From positions 186,001-250,000 of the forward strand of contig CP046865.1 in the NCBI GenBank assembly GCA_039640505.1: 64,000 nt of DNA. Reading direction: 5' to 3'. This document shows positions 8,505 through 16,733 of this stretch, piece after piece. The notes beneath the pieces were generated by a model. The model was not told the DNA's origin and searched no databases. It was given only the letters and a program-made list of their open reading frames with translations. Each line of letters starts with the position of its first letter. The stretch's first letter is position 1. The stretch is from Rhodobacteraceae bacterium Araon29 (GTDB taxonomy: Bacteria > Pseudomonadota > Alphaproteobacteria > Rhodobacterales > Rhodobacteraceae). A program made the position numbers and the translations under genes.

Positions 8505-8534
8505 AAGCCGCAGGATCAATCCCTGCGGCTTGTT
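8505..8534 (+). terminator. Rho-independent terminator after the small lipoprotein gene
   Basis: AAGCCGCAGG (8505-8514) pairs perfectly with CCTGCGGCTT (8522-8531), 7-base loop, followed by GTTTATT. It ends the transcript of the 40-residue lipoprotein gene. Confidence 0.8.
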
Positions 8535-8603
8535 TATTGTGGAAGAGCCTTTAGAGGTGGCATACGTTAAAGTAGACTTCAGCTAAGATGCACAGTAGGA
8601 AAT

Positions 8604-8765
8604 TTAGAAGTCGAACAATCTATTCATTAAGGTTTTATGTTTGCCGAAATACAGATTATTTGCCAGCTGCAAACCAGTTTTCAAAAGCCCATTTTCTTCA
8701 AATACATCAAGACCAGCAGTGCTTAGGCGCTCTAACTCGTTTGCGTCCTGTCGCGGTATAAGCAT
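8604..8765 (-). CDS. Possible small protein downstream of tsaE, 53 residues
   Basis: An ATG frame starting 18 bp after the tsaE stop encodes 53 residues (MLIPRQDANELERLSTAG..., ending FGKHKTLMNRLFDF) with an amphipathic helical character. No clear ribosome site is visible, and no family is recognised. Translation could be coupled to tsaE. The alternative is a non-coding 3' tail of the tsaE transcript. In many alphaproteobacteria a phosphotransferase gene follows tsaE; this is not that gene. Confidence 0.3.
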   Translation of the reverse strand: MLIPRQDANELERLSTAGLDVFEENGLLKTGLQLANNLYFGKHKTLMNRLFDF

Positions 8766-8783
8766 CGGGCTTTTAGTTCTGAC

Positions 8784-9254
8784 TTAGCCAAATCCTGCAA
8801 GCCGATCCGCCCAGGATGCGTCGGCCCAACTGAATTCAAGTTGACGGTGACCTGGTTTTGGTGTGGTTTTGAACGTGATGGTCAGTGCGCCACTTGGGGT
8901 AAGACTACCCAGAATTTCGGGCCATTCCACCAGACAAATCGCCTCTTGAAAAGCATCAGCTAAACCCAGTTCGATAATTTCATCAGTCGCACCAAGCCGG
9001 TACAGATCAGCGTGCCATATTTCGCCAATTCGGGTGTTGTAGGTTTGCACTAAAGTAAATGTAGGAGAGGGCACATCCTCTGCAATTTCCTGAGAAAATT
9101 GGATCAAAGATCGTGCAAAATAACTCTTACCCGCACCGATTTCACCGCTGAGCAACATCACATCGCCGGGCGCCAGATGATGGCTCAACCGATGCGCCAA
9201 ACTGGCGGTTTCCTGTTCTGACTTTAGTGTAATTTTCAAAGGATTATGGGTCAT
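8784..9254 (-). CDS. tsaE: tRNA threonylcarbamoyladenosine biosynthesis ATPase TsaE
   Basis: 156 residues, the normal TsaE length. Walker A is LLSGEIGAGKSYFARSLI near residue 34, then the VPSPTFTLVQTY segment and HADLYRLG, which are hallmarks of the family, and LVEWPE near 110. TsaE works with TsaB and TsaD to make the t6A37 modification of ANN-decoding tRNAs. It lies 93 bp downstream of regB in the same direction, so co-transcription is possible. Confidence 0.93.
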   Translation of the reverse strand: MTHNPLKITLKSEQETASLAHRLSHHLAPGDVMLLSGEIGAGKSYFARSLIQFSQEIAEDVPSPTFTLVQTYNTRIGEIWHADLYRLGATDEIIELGLADAFQEAICLVEWPEILGSLTPSGALTITFKTTPKPGHRQLEFSWADASWADRLAGFG

Positions 9255-9346
9255 TAGCCCTCTATGTCATTAGCTATGATATGCCAGACAGAATTGGAGT
9301 TTACATTTATCACAAATTGCAAAGTCCTGCCCATGACTGTTGTCCC

Positions 9347-10738
9347 CTATGCTTTGATCTGCTTGTTTTCACCCAACGCGCCGTTGGTCTGTTCTATATC
9401 GCTTCGTTGCCATGAAATTTCAACACTAGCGCCTGTCGGCACACCTTTGCTGTCATCCAAAATCTCAAGCTGGGAGCAGTTCGAAAAATAAAGCTCAGCA
9501 CCGGTTCTTTCCAGCAAAGTTTTGGCAATGAAAAGCCCCAAACCCATGCCTTCATAGGCGGGTCGTTTTGGGTCATCATTTTCTGTTCTTTTATCTCGCA
9601 TAAAGGGATCCCCTATGCGCCCAATGACATGCAACGGATAGCCTGGTCCATCATCCATGATTCGAACCTTTACGTGCGTTGTGGTCCAAATGGTTTCGAT
9701 CCAGACCTGTGATTGCGCAAAGTCCACGGCATTTTGCACCATATTGCGAAGCCCATGAATGATTTCGGGTCGCCGCAGTACCAAAGGTTGTGCAAGGCGT
9801 GATAAATCATCAATCTGAGACCCCATTTCAATATCAATACCGCGGTCTTGATGGGGCTCGGCGGCCTCGCGAATGACTTCACTGAACGGGGCGCTATGCA
9901 AATGCAAGTCATCTTTGCCGGCCCTGCCCATTGACTGTAGGATATCGCGGCAACGATCCGCCTGTTCGCGGATCAATTCCGCATCTTCGCAAAGTTCTGG
10001 CCGATCAGATAATTCTTCCATCAGCTCTGAACTGGCCAGTTTAATGGTGGCCAAAGGCGTGCCCAACTCATGGGCAGCGGCTGCCACCACGCCGCCCAAA
10101 TCGGTCAGCTTTTGCTCACGTGCCAGCGCCATTTGAGTAGCCACCACGGCTTCGCCCATGACGTTCATTTCGTTGTTTACGCGGCGTGAATAGACACTTA
10201 AAAACACCAATGCGATAACTATTGCAGCCCAGTTTCCAAACACAAAAATATCAGGAATGCGCAAAATAAACCCCTGATCGGTGTGCAGTGGAAGGTGATA
10301 GTTGGCCAAGATTGTCACCAAAGCAATGGCCGTGCCCCCCAAAATCAGCAAAGATCTAAGTTGTAGCACATTTGCCGCCACAGCCACCGGTGCCAGCAGC
10401 AAAATACTAAAGGGATTATGCAACCCTCCAGTCAAAAAAAGCAGAAAACTAAGTTGCAAAAGATCAAACAGGATCATCATTGTATTTTCAAATTCTGATA
10501 ACCGTTTGGTTTCCGGGAAACTATACATTGCCAGTAGGTTACCGCCAACGGATACACCAATCGCCAAAAGGCAAAGCCCCAATTCAAGTTGTAAATTATA
10601 AAGCTGGATCGCAGTGAAAATCGCGATGACCTGTCCGGCAATCGCAATCCAGCGTAGCAAAATCAATGTCCGCAGCCGAATCCAGTTTCCACGCTTTTGC
10701 TGGAACAACAGGTTAAGTGTTGTATCTGTCATCGCCAT
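9347..10738 (-). CDS. regB: Redox-sensing histidine kinase RegB/PrrB
   Basis: 463 residues. Six N-terminal membrane segments (about 25-185) carry the sensory part, including the GGLHNPFSILLLAPV loop typical of RegB. The H-box is AAAAHELGTPLATIKLA with the phosphorylated His near 225. The redox-active cysteine lies in EQADRCRDILQSMGRAG, exactly as in RegB/PrrB. ATPase boxes: RNMVQNAVDFA (N) and GMGLGLFIAKTLLERTGA (G2). It controls photosynthesis, respiration and carbon fixation genes through RegA. It is divergent from senC with 87 bp between, the standard regB-senC-regA arrangement of Rhodobacteraceae. Confidence 0.97.
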   Translation of the reverse strand: MAMTDTTLNLLFQQKRGNWIRLRTLILLRWIAIAGQVIAIFTAIQLYNLQLELGLCLLAIGVSVGGNLLAMYSFPETKRLSEFENTMMILFDLLQLSFLLFLTGGLHNPFSILLLAPVAVAANVLQLRSLLILGGTAIALVTILANYHLPLHTDQGFILRIPDIFVFGNWAAIVIALVFLSVYSRRVNNEMNVMGEAVVATQMALAREQKLTDLGGVVAAAAHELGTPLATIKLASSELMEELSDRPELCEDAELIREQADRCRDILQSMGRAGKDDLHLHSAPFSEVIREAAEPHQDRGIDIEMGSQIDDLSRLAQPLVLRRPEIIHGLRNMVQNAVDFAQSQVWIETIWTTTHVKVRIMDDGPGYPLHVIGRIGDPFMRDKRTENDDPKRPAYEGMGLGLFIAKTLLERTGAELYFSNCSQLEILDDSKGVPTGASVEISWQRSDIEQTNGALGENKQIKA

Positions 10739-10825
10739 TGCACCTTTTCAACCAATTGTGACTTGTTCTTAGGCTGCATCATGCTACCAATCAACGCGAT
10801 AGGAAAGCCCATTAGGATATGATTC

Positions 10826-11461
10826 ATGCTCCGTTTTTTAAGCATACTTGCCGCCGCAGCTGTGGTTTGTCTATTGCTGGTCACTTGGATCGCTAGTCTT
10901 GGGGTATGGCCCTTCGCGGACCGCTCGGGAGATCAATTTGCCAGTTGTCGCAGCAGCGCGGTTGCTGGTGGTGTTGGCCAGATCGGTGGCCCGTTTAGCC
11001 TGCTTGATAGCGGTGGAAAAACCGTCACTGATGCAGATGTCATTACCGCGCCATCTCTGGTGTATTTCGGATATACTTTTTGTCCGGACGTTTGCCCGAT
11101 GGATACGATACGGAATGCAGAAGCCGTTGATATGCTTGAAGAAAACGGTAAAATCACCACTCCTGTGTTTATTTCAATAGATCCCAAGCGGGATACGCCT
11201 GAGGTGGTCGGTGACTATGCCGAGGCGATCCATCCGCGTATGATTGGACTGACAGGAACGGCCGATCAGGTCAAAGCCGCTAGTCGGGCGTATCGCACCT
11301 ATTACAAAGCCCACGATGGTGATGATGAGTACTATCTTGTAGATCATTCAACCATGACCTATCTGGTGCTACCCGAGCATGGGGTGGTCGAATTTTTTCG
11401 CCGCGACGTGGGCCCCGAGGCGCTTGCGGCAAAAGCGGCATGCTTTATTGATAAATCATAA
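10826..11461 (+). CDS. senC: SCO1/SenC/PrrC copper-binding redox protein
   Basis: 211 residues with a single N-terminal membrane anchor (LAAAAVVCLLLVTWIA) and a thioredoxin-like SCO domain in the periplasm. The copper-binding CxxxC is in YTFCPDVCPMDT, and the distal His is in YLVDHSTMTYLV near residue 172. SCO proteins deliver copper to the CuA site of cytochrome oxidase and, in Rhodobacteraceae, feed redox state to RegB. Lies between the divergent regB and the downstream regA. Confidence 0.95.
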   Translation: MLRFLSILAAAAVVCLLLVTWIASLGVWPFADRSGDQFASCRSSAVAGGVGQIGGPFSLLDSGGKTVTDADVITAPSLVYFGYTFCPDVCPMDTIRNAEAVDMLEENGKITTPVFISIDPKRDTPEVVGDYAEAIHPRMIGLTGTADQVKAASRAYRTYYKAHDGDDEYYLVDHSTMTYLVLPEHGVVEFFRRDVGPEALAAKAACFIDKS

Positions 11462-11541
11462 AGTGTTGTCCAGTTCGGTTTGACCCCGTTGGTAAACAGC
11501 ACTAAATACCCTATTAGCAAAGGCTAAAAAGGGGATTTCCG

Positions 11542-12096
11542 GTGTCAGAGAAAAATCTACAAGAGTTAGGTCCTGATCCTTCACTGCTGCTGGTAGATGA
11601 TGACGAGCCGTTTCTGCGCCGCTTGGCTAAAGCCATGGAAAAGCGTGGTTTTTCGGTTGAAACTGCCGGCTCTGTTGCGGCAGGTCGGGCGATTTCAACA
11701 GCGCGGCCACCTGCCTATGCGGTGATTGATCTACGCTTGGAAGATGGCAATGGTTTGGATGTGGTTGAAGTGTTGCGCACCAAGCGACCGGATTGCCGCG
11801 TTGTGGTGCTGACAGGCTATGGCGCTATTGCCACGGCAGTGGCTGCGGTGAAAATCGGCGCGACTGATTACCTTAGCAAACCGGCCGATGCGACCGATAT
11901 CACCAATGCGCTTTTGGCCAGTGGTGATGACCTGCCGCCGCCGCCAGAAAACCCAATGAGCGCGGACCGCGTGCGGTGGGAACATATCCAGAGGGTCTAT
12001 GAGCTGTGTGATCGCAATGTGTCCGAAACCGCACGCCGGCTCAACATGCACCGCCGCACATTACAGCGCATATTGGCCAAACGCAGCCCTCGGTAA
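11542..12096 (+). CDS. regA: Two-component response regulator RegA/PrrA
   Basis: 184 residues. The receiver domain has the acidic pair in LLLVDDDEPF, the phospho-acceptor Asp in AVIDLRLEDGNGL (about residue 63), Thr in VVLTGYG and Lys in DYLSKPAD. The C-terminal Fis-type helix-turn-helix VSETARRLNMHRRTLQ ends in ILAKRSPR, essentially invariant in RegA proteins. There is a poly-proline linker (PPPPENP) between domains. It starts at a GTG. Cognate partner of the adjacent RegB. The last 16 codons have a diverged second copy at 14173-14223. Confidence 0.97.
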   Translation: MSEKNLQELGPDPSLLLVDDDEPFLRRLAKAMEKRGFSVETAGSVAAGRAISTARPPAYAVIDLRLEDGNGLDVVEVLRTKRPDCRVVVLTGYGAIATAVAAVKIGATDYLSKPADATDITNALLASGDDLPPPPENPMSADRVRWEHIQRVYELCDRNVSETARRLNMHRRTLQRILAKRSPR

Positions 12097-12111
12097 AGCT
12101 GTAAAATCGCC

Positions 12112-12144
12112 CGTCGGTATTGCGTCGGTATCACAGCGGTTTCG
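12112..12144 (+). repeat. Dispersed 33-bp repeat, copy A (three 11-bp units)
   Basis: Units CGTCGGTATTG, CGTCGGTATCA and CAGCGGTTTCG in tandem, 15 bp after the regA stop. Similarity to the other copies extends to about 12160 (GGTGGTGCCAAA) and about 20 bp upstream. It lies between convergent regA and the TPR gene. Confidence 0.75.
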
Positions 12145-12278
12145 CGGTGGTGCCAAATTTAGCCGTGTTTCGGATATAGAACATCGCCAAATGGCATCAA
12201 GATAGGTATTAAAAGTCCTCTGGTTACAAAGCCAGTTTTTCCCTAAATGTAAGACTAAGTCCGTCAATCATCACAACG

Positions 12279-14009
12279 CTATGAAAATTGTGCCAAAACC
12301 TCGCCCCAATCTTCACGTTCGGTTTGGCGGCGCAGTCGGACGGATCGATACCAATAACTGTTGTTTGGATCGAGCCCCCAACGCCAACTGTTTACGCGGG
12401 GCAACAACGCATCAGTGGCCTTTCCAAGCGCACCTGCCAAATGTACCGTGACATTATCAATTGATATAATTCGATCGCAGGCAGAAATTAAAGCCGCCAA
12501 ACCATCGATATCGTGAAAATTGTCGATCTCGGCCACTTGTGCGACGTCGATACCATGTTCTTTTTTCACCTGATTAATTTCAGCGGTCACATTGCCGTAT
12601 TGCAAGCTAACAAACTTGACGTTGGTGGCATGAAACATAGTGGCAAGCTGACCCAAAGGGATCCTGCGTTTTTGTGCAAACATTCTATTAGACGTTGAAT
12701 GCCAGCTTAGACCAATCAGGATTTCATCCTCGTCTCCCAATAGTTTGTCCCGCAAAACAGCCGTTTTTGCCTTATCTGCAGATAGATATCCCTGAGCCGC
12801 CGTTTCATAACTGGCAAGGGTTTGACGGAAGTATTTTGGCAGCGATCCAGCAGCGATATGGGCGTCATGCGACTTTTCCGAAACCGTTTCGGCGTTGGTA
12901 TAATACTCAATATCCGCCGGAAAGGAGCGTTTGAATATGGGGATCAGACGCTTATCTGCTCTGATAATCAGGTGCGAGCAGGCAGCATAAAGGTCGGTAA
13001 TCAAAGAGGCAAACATGACCTCATCGCCAAGACCCTGCTCGCCCCAGACTAATACCCGGTTTTGATCACCCAAGCGCCACTTGGGCCTGCTCGTGACAAT
13101 TGGTACAGAATTAAATTTCGATTTTTTCCATCGATATTCATACATTGGCCAACCGGCTTTAAAATCCTGCAGCTTTAGAAGCAATAATGCCTTATCGAAA
13201 TGTGCGGTTACATTCAAAGGATCAATCGCAATTGTTTTATCATAACTGGCGATGGCTGCCTTGAGCGCACCTTTACTGTCAAAGGCGACTCCCATATTGT
13301 TGTGGGCTTCCAATAGGTTCGGGTCGATCTCTAGGGCCTTTTCAAAGCTTTGAATGGCTTGATCGAGTTCTCCTTTTTTCACCAAGGTGGTGCCAATTTT
13401 GCAATGAGTGTTAGCATTTCCTGGCTGAATCTTGAGAGATTTCCACAGATATTTCAAGGCATCATCAAAATTCTCAACTTCCGTCAAAGCGACCCCAAGG
13501 TTATTATGAGAATTCACATCGGAGGGGTTGATCTTTAGCGCTTTCTGATAACAATCAATCGCAGTTTCAAGATCGCCCTTCCCTCTAAAAGCATTTCCCA
13601 TATTGTTATAAACTAGAGCATTTTTAGGATCTATTTTGAGAATTCTTCGATAGGTTTCTATTGCAAGATCATACCGGTGTAGAACGGAATTGGCGGTACC
13701 CAATAAATTTAGAATATCGGAAGAATTTGGAAAAACTGCGAGCATGGCTTCGGCTCCTGCCACAGCATCTTCAACTTTTCCGCTCTTATAAAGAGTGACC
13801 AGTGCTTTTAATTCTTCTGTTGGTGATTCAAGGTTTGCCAGCTTGTTTGAAGAACGGCTCGCTTCCGTATTTTTATTAGCCTCATTGGCCCTATCGTTCG
13901 TCAGAAACATATCCGAGGGCTTCCGATCAGCTGCCTCTGCGCTTGCCGGTTTTCTTGCCTTAAGTGATTTTTTTGCTTTGGTGACAGATTCGTTAATTGA
14001 TGACGTCAT
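12279..14009 (-). CDS. TPR-repeat protein with C-terminal glycosyltransferase-like domain
   Basis: 576 residues from the ATG at 14009; an in-frame TTG at 14027 is the alternative. A Lys/Ala/Ser-rich N-terminus (1-60) is followed by about six TPR units from residue 65 to 290 (for example IDPKNALVYNNMGNAFRGKG and IDPNLLEAHNNMGVAFDSKG). After a linker (GWPMYEYRWKKSKF) comes a C-terminal domain with VLVWGEQGLGDEVMFASLI, IGLSWHS and CDRIISIDNVTVHLAGALG, the pattern of bacterial TPR proteins with a GT9-like fold. It may modify a surface glycan or protein. The 5' half is AT-richer than its surroundings. The gene is bracketed by two copies of the regA 3' end, which suggests acquisition by recombination. 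Confidence 0.85.
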   Translation of the reverse strand: MTSSINESVTKAKKSLKARKPASAEAADRKPSDMFLTNDRANEANKNTEASRSSNKLANLESPTEELKALVTLYKSGKVEDAVAGAEAMLAVFPNSSDILNLLGTANSVLHRYDLAIETYRRILKIDPKNALVYNNMGNAFRGKGDLETAIDCYQKALKINPSDVNSHNNLGVALTEVENFDDALKYLWKSLKIQPGNANTHCKIGTTLVKKGELDQAIQSFEKALEIDPNLLEAHNNMGVAFDSKGALKAAIASYDKTIAIDPLNVTAHFDKALLLLKLQDFKAGWPMYEYRWKKSKFNSVPIVTSRPKWRLGDQNRVLVWGEQGLGDEVMFASLITDLYAACSHLIIRADKRLIPIFKRSFPADIEYYTNAETVSEKSHDAHIAAGSLPKYFRQTLASYETAAQGYLSADKAKTAVLRDKLLGDEDEILIGLSWHSTSNRMFAQKRRIPLGQLATMFHATNVKFVSLQYGNVTAEINQVKKEHGIDVAQVAEIDNFHDIDGLAALISACDRIISIDNVTVHLAGALGKATDALLPRVNSWRWGLDPNNSYWYRSVRLRRQTEREDWGEVLAQFS

Positions 14010-14171
14010 TATCCAGACTTTATTCAAAATAGGAATTTTTATTTATATATTTAACGGATGAAATAAGGGTGCCGGCCAAATGAAAACCAATAATATTTCA
14101 ATATCTAAAGCCCAATTTTAGGATTGGCGCAAGCAAAATGAGTGTGAAACCATTTTGCCAACTGGGATGGG

Positions 14172-14287
14172 CATGCACCGCCGCACATTGCAGCGCATCT
14201 TGGCCAAACGCAGCCCGCGTTAAAACCGCAAATTCACCCATCGGTATCGCGTCAGTATCACGGCAGTTTCGCGGTGGTGCGAAAATT
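14172..14287 (+). pseudogene. Remnant of a second regA 3' end and its downstream flank
   Basis: Over 116 bp this segment aligns without gaps to 12045-12160 with about 100 identical bases. Positions 14173-14223 encode MHRRTLQRILAKRSPR and a stop, identical to the RegA C-terminus although at least four codons differ synonymously. Similarity stops abruptly at the ATG of this segment. The synonymous-only divergence says the fragment came from a functional regA of another lineage, not from decay of a local copy. The rest of 14010-14346 holds no gene that I can support. Confidence 0.8.
14239..14271 (+). repeat. Dispersed 33-bp repeat, copy B
   Basis: Units CATCGGTATCG, CGTCAGTATCA and CGGCAGTTTCG. 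It follows the remnant regA tail at the same distance as copy A follows regA, so A and B share descent through that duplication. Confidence 0.75.
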
Positions 14288-14346
14288 GATCTGCGTTCCT
14301 TGGCATTATGTCCCCAAAATGCGTTAGTGGCGCCGTGCACCAATGC

Positions 14347-15216
14347 TTAGAGGCTGCGCTTAAGCCACGCAACAAAGGTCATCAGTTTGACTGTGGGTTT
14401 GGTTTTTGCTGAAACCAGATAATAGCCATGATTTTCGCTATGAATGCGCTGCACACAGGCCAATTGGCCAGACTTTATATCATTTTCTGCAAGGGATTCT
14501 GCTTGCACAGCAAGGCCCAGGCCCGACCGCGCTGCGGCAAGAACCAAAGAGTTGGAGGAAAATCGAGTGATTTTTGACTTCCCAAGCTCTAACCCTTGCA
14601 TTTTCAAGATAAGTTCAGGTTCAGTGTATTGCCTTTCTAGCAGCCAAGGCGCTGACGTAAGATCCTCTGCATTGTGCGACGACAGGCTTTTTATCATTTC
14701 CGGACTGCCAATAATCATAAAGCCTGCGCCGACCAATCTTTCCACCTGTAGATCGGGCCAGTCACCTTTGCCAAAGCGAATGGCCAAATCGAAGCCATTC
14801 GAAGTAAGGTCGATCACCTTTGTTGATGGGTTAAGTGATAACTCGATATCTGGGTGGGCTGCCCAAAATTCACCAAGTCGCGGCATCAGCCAATTTTCCG
14901 CAAATGCGGGGGTGAGGGTGATCCGAAGTGGTTGCTGATCGCGATCTTCTTGTAAGGTTTGAATGCCGGTGGCGATGGTCTGAAAACCGTCTTTTAGCGC
15001 TTTGGAAAGTGCGCGGCCGCTGGCGGTCAGGCGCATCCCGCGCCCTTCGCGGAACGCCAGCTTAACCGTTAGAAAATCTTCCAAATACCGGATGTGCTGC
15101 GCTATTGCAGCATGGGTTACGTTCAATTCACGCGCCGCCGCTGAAAAGCCACCTAATCGCGCCATGGCCTCAAAGGCGCGCAAGGCCGATAGCGAGGGTA
15201 TCGTTCTCCAATCCAT
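14347..15216 (-). CDS. LysR-family transcriptional regulator (GcvA-like)
   Basis: 289 residues. The N-terminal winged helix-turn-helix is SLSALRAFEAMARLGGFSAAARELNVTHAAIAQHIRYLE (key stretch 8-46), followed by the effector domain with LRITLTPAFAENWLMPRLGEF and DLAIRFGKGDWPDL, typical of the GcvA/AmpR branch. No obvious target operon: a short hypothetical gene is divergent from it 105 bp away. The stretch 15268-15300 between them contains TAGGT...ACCTA symmetry that could be its site. Effector unknown. Confidence 0.9.
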   Translation of the reverse strand: MDWRTIPSLSALRAFEAMARLGGFSAAARELNVTHAAIAQHIRYLEDFLTVKLAFREGRGMRLTASGRALSKALKDGFQTIATGIQTLQEDRDQQPLRITLTPAFAENWLMPRLGEFWAAHPDIELSLNPSTKVIDLTSNGFDLAIRFGKGDWPDLQVERLVGAGFMIIGSPEMIKSLSSHNAEDLTSAPWLLERQYTEPELILKMQGLELGKSKITRFSSNSLVLAAARSGLGLAVQAESLAENDIKSGQLACVQRIHSENHGYYLVSAKTKPTVKLMTFVAWLKRSL

Positions 15217-15321
15217 CGTTCACCTGTTAGTTCAACTTATATATTGAAAATATTACAGAGTCGCTTTGCTAGGTAAAGACATTTAGGCAAAACCTATAGT
15301 TCGACCTGAAAAGGAAACAAG

Positions 15322-15582
15322 ATGTTCAATATTTTAGCCAACACATTTTTTATCGCATCCTGCAATCCTCAGCCCCATCAAACAGACTGTATACGGTTCA
15401 AACAACGCCAGATGGACAGCACAAGCGAAGAGTTATTCCAAAAGGATTTGTACAAAAGTACTTTGACCGGTTTCTATTTGAAGATGCTGTGGAAAAAATA
15501 TGCCCAAAGGCGCGCGCGCAACAGCGTCGGGCTAATATGTACTGCGCCCAGACCACCCAAGACCCCTAACACCCATTGTTAA
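15322..15582 (+). CDS. Short hypothetical protein divergent from the LysR regulator
   Basis: An 86-residue frame beginning MFNILANTFFIAS with a ribosome-site-like AAGGAAACAAG just before the ATG. The C-terminal third is basic and proline-rich and looks less protein-like (KTPNTHC at the end). No family is recognised. The position divergent from a LysR gene, with a short shared promoter region, is the main argument that a small gene is here; it may be frameshifted or end earlier. Confidence 0.35.
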   Translation: MFNILANTFFIASCNPQPHQTDCIRFKQRQMDSTSEELFQKDLYKSTLTGFYLKMLWKKYAQRRARNSVGLICTAPRPPKTPNTHC

Positions 15583-15713
15583 GTGTTTCGCAAGTGACGG
15601 AAAATTCCCCCTAACGATCAAAGCCAACGCTATGTTTGGTCTCAGTTAGGCGTTGAAGGTTCAATAACGGGCGGGTTTCTGGGGGCAACATAGGACCAAA
15701 GCACCTCAGGCCA

Positions 15714-15736
15714 TAGGTAAACTAAAGCTTTACCTA
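15714..15736. promoter_or_regulatory. Inverted repeat upstream of the VOC-family gene
   Basis: TAGGTAAA (15714-15721) and TTTACCTA (15729-15736) are perfect inverted arms with a 7-bp spacer, 45 bp before the VOC gene start. The same TAGGTAAA word occurs at about 15271 in the LysR intergenic region. Possible operator; the regulator is unproven. Confidence 0.4.
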
Positions 15737-15781
15737 AAGTTAGCTTGAACCTGTAAAATAATATTTTTGGAGGTTTGATAG

Positions 15782-16159
15782 ATGAAATTTACCAGAGCAG
15801 GTCTTATTCTTAACACCGAAAATTACCGAGAATGTGTTCATTTTTACGGCACTATTTTGGGCTTGGAATTCATGTTTAAGATTGATCGCAAAGGTGAAAA
15901 ACTTACCACTTTTAATATGGGCGGCGTCTATTTGATGATCGAAACCGGGGGCACTGCACAGGACGGTGGGAAATCAGAGGCCACATGCCCAACCAAGTTG
16001 CGGTTCAACGTCTCTGATATCCAAGCTACCGGCGCAGATTTGCGGCAAAAAGGTATTCAGGCCACGGTCATTGACCACAGGTGGGGCACGACAGCAGAAT
16101 TTTTTGATCCCGACGGCAACAGATGCGCTTTGCGATCAGAAAAGGGGTTTGGACAGTAA
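15782..16159 (+). CDS. VOC-superfamily (glyoxalase/bleomycin-resistance fold) protein
   Basis: 125 residues, the size of a one-domain VOC protein, with two beta-alpha-beta-beta-beta modules: RAGLILNTENYRECVHFYGTILGLEF at the N-terminus and the C-terminal FFDPDGNRCALRSE, which carries the usual metal-ligand position. GGAGG lies 8 bp upstream of the ATG. Members include glyoxalases, dioxygenases and antibiotic-binding proteins; the substrate cannot be read here. It stands alone and converges with the GNAT gene. Confidence 0.85.
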   Translation: MKFTRAGLILNTENYRECVHFYGTILGLEFMFKIDRKGEKLTTFNMGGVYLMIETGGTAQDGGKSEATCPTKLRFNVSDIQATGADLRQKGIQATVIDHRWGTTAEFFDPDGNRCALRSEKGFGQ

Positions 16160-16217
16160 AATTTGGCACTTTTCCGATGTGCATTATATGCGCGGCATAT
16201 ATAAAATTTGGCGGCAA

Positions 16218-16733
16218 TCACCCCGAGACATCCCGCTTTTTGCGAACCCGGTCCACAAGTGTGCCGTCCGATAGGGGTATGTCCCGCAGCCTGCTGTAAT
16301 CGCTAAAGCCAAGCGATGTGTAAAACGCGAGGCCCCCCTGATTATCGGCGCGGATTGCGGCATCAATGCAGCGTGCGCCGGCGCTTTGGGCGGCGGCGAG
16401 TGTTTTCGTAAAAAGTGCCTTGCCAATACCGCGCCCCTGAAAATCTGCATGCACAAAGCTGGCGATCAAGGCCCAGTCGGCGGGTAAGCTGTCTGGCCCG
16501 GGCCAGTTTGGGTCGCTCCACTCTAGCGATTGAAACCCGGCAATGGTTCCGCCGACCTCGGCCACTGTGCAACTGATGGCCAAAGGTGGCGCAAGATAAT
16601 GGTTTAGCAGGCGCGGCCCATCAAAGGGGTTTAAATGGGCGGTGGTACCGCCCTTTTTGATAATCTGGTTCAGCAGCGCGGCAAGCGCGTCCGCATCTGC
16701 TGGGATGGCTGCACGGATATTGATTTGGCTCAT
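16218..16733 (-). CDS. GNAT-family N-acetyltransferase
   Basis: 171 residues. The acetyl-CoA binding motif A is HADFQGRGIGKALFTKTLAAA (core QGRGIGKAL) near residue 95, with the following NQGGLAFYTSLGFSDYSRL motif B typical of GNAT enzymes. The acceptor is unknown. Its start overlaps the stop of the upstream HD-domain gene by 4 bp, so the two are translationally coupled. Confidence 0.9.
   Translation of the reverse strand: MSQINIRAAIPADADALAALLNQIIKKGGTTAHLNPFDGPRLLNHYLAPPLAISCTVAEVGGTIAGFQSLEWSDPNWPGPDSLPADWALIASFVHADFQGRGIGKALFTKTLAAAQSAGARCIDAAIRADNQGGLAFYTSLGFSDYSRLRDIPLSDGTLVDRVRKKRDVSG

Noticed and set aside
12112-12144. Short periodic repeats as a possible CRISPR array
   Set aside because: Units are 11 bp, directly adjacent with no spacers, and no cas genes are in the window.
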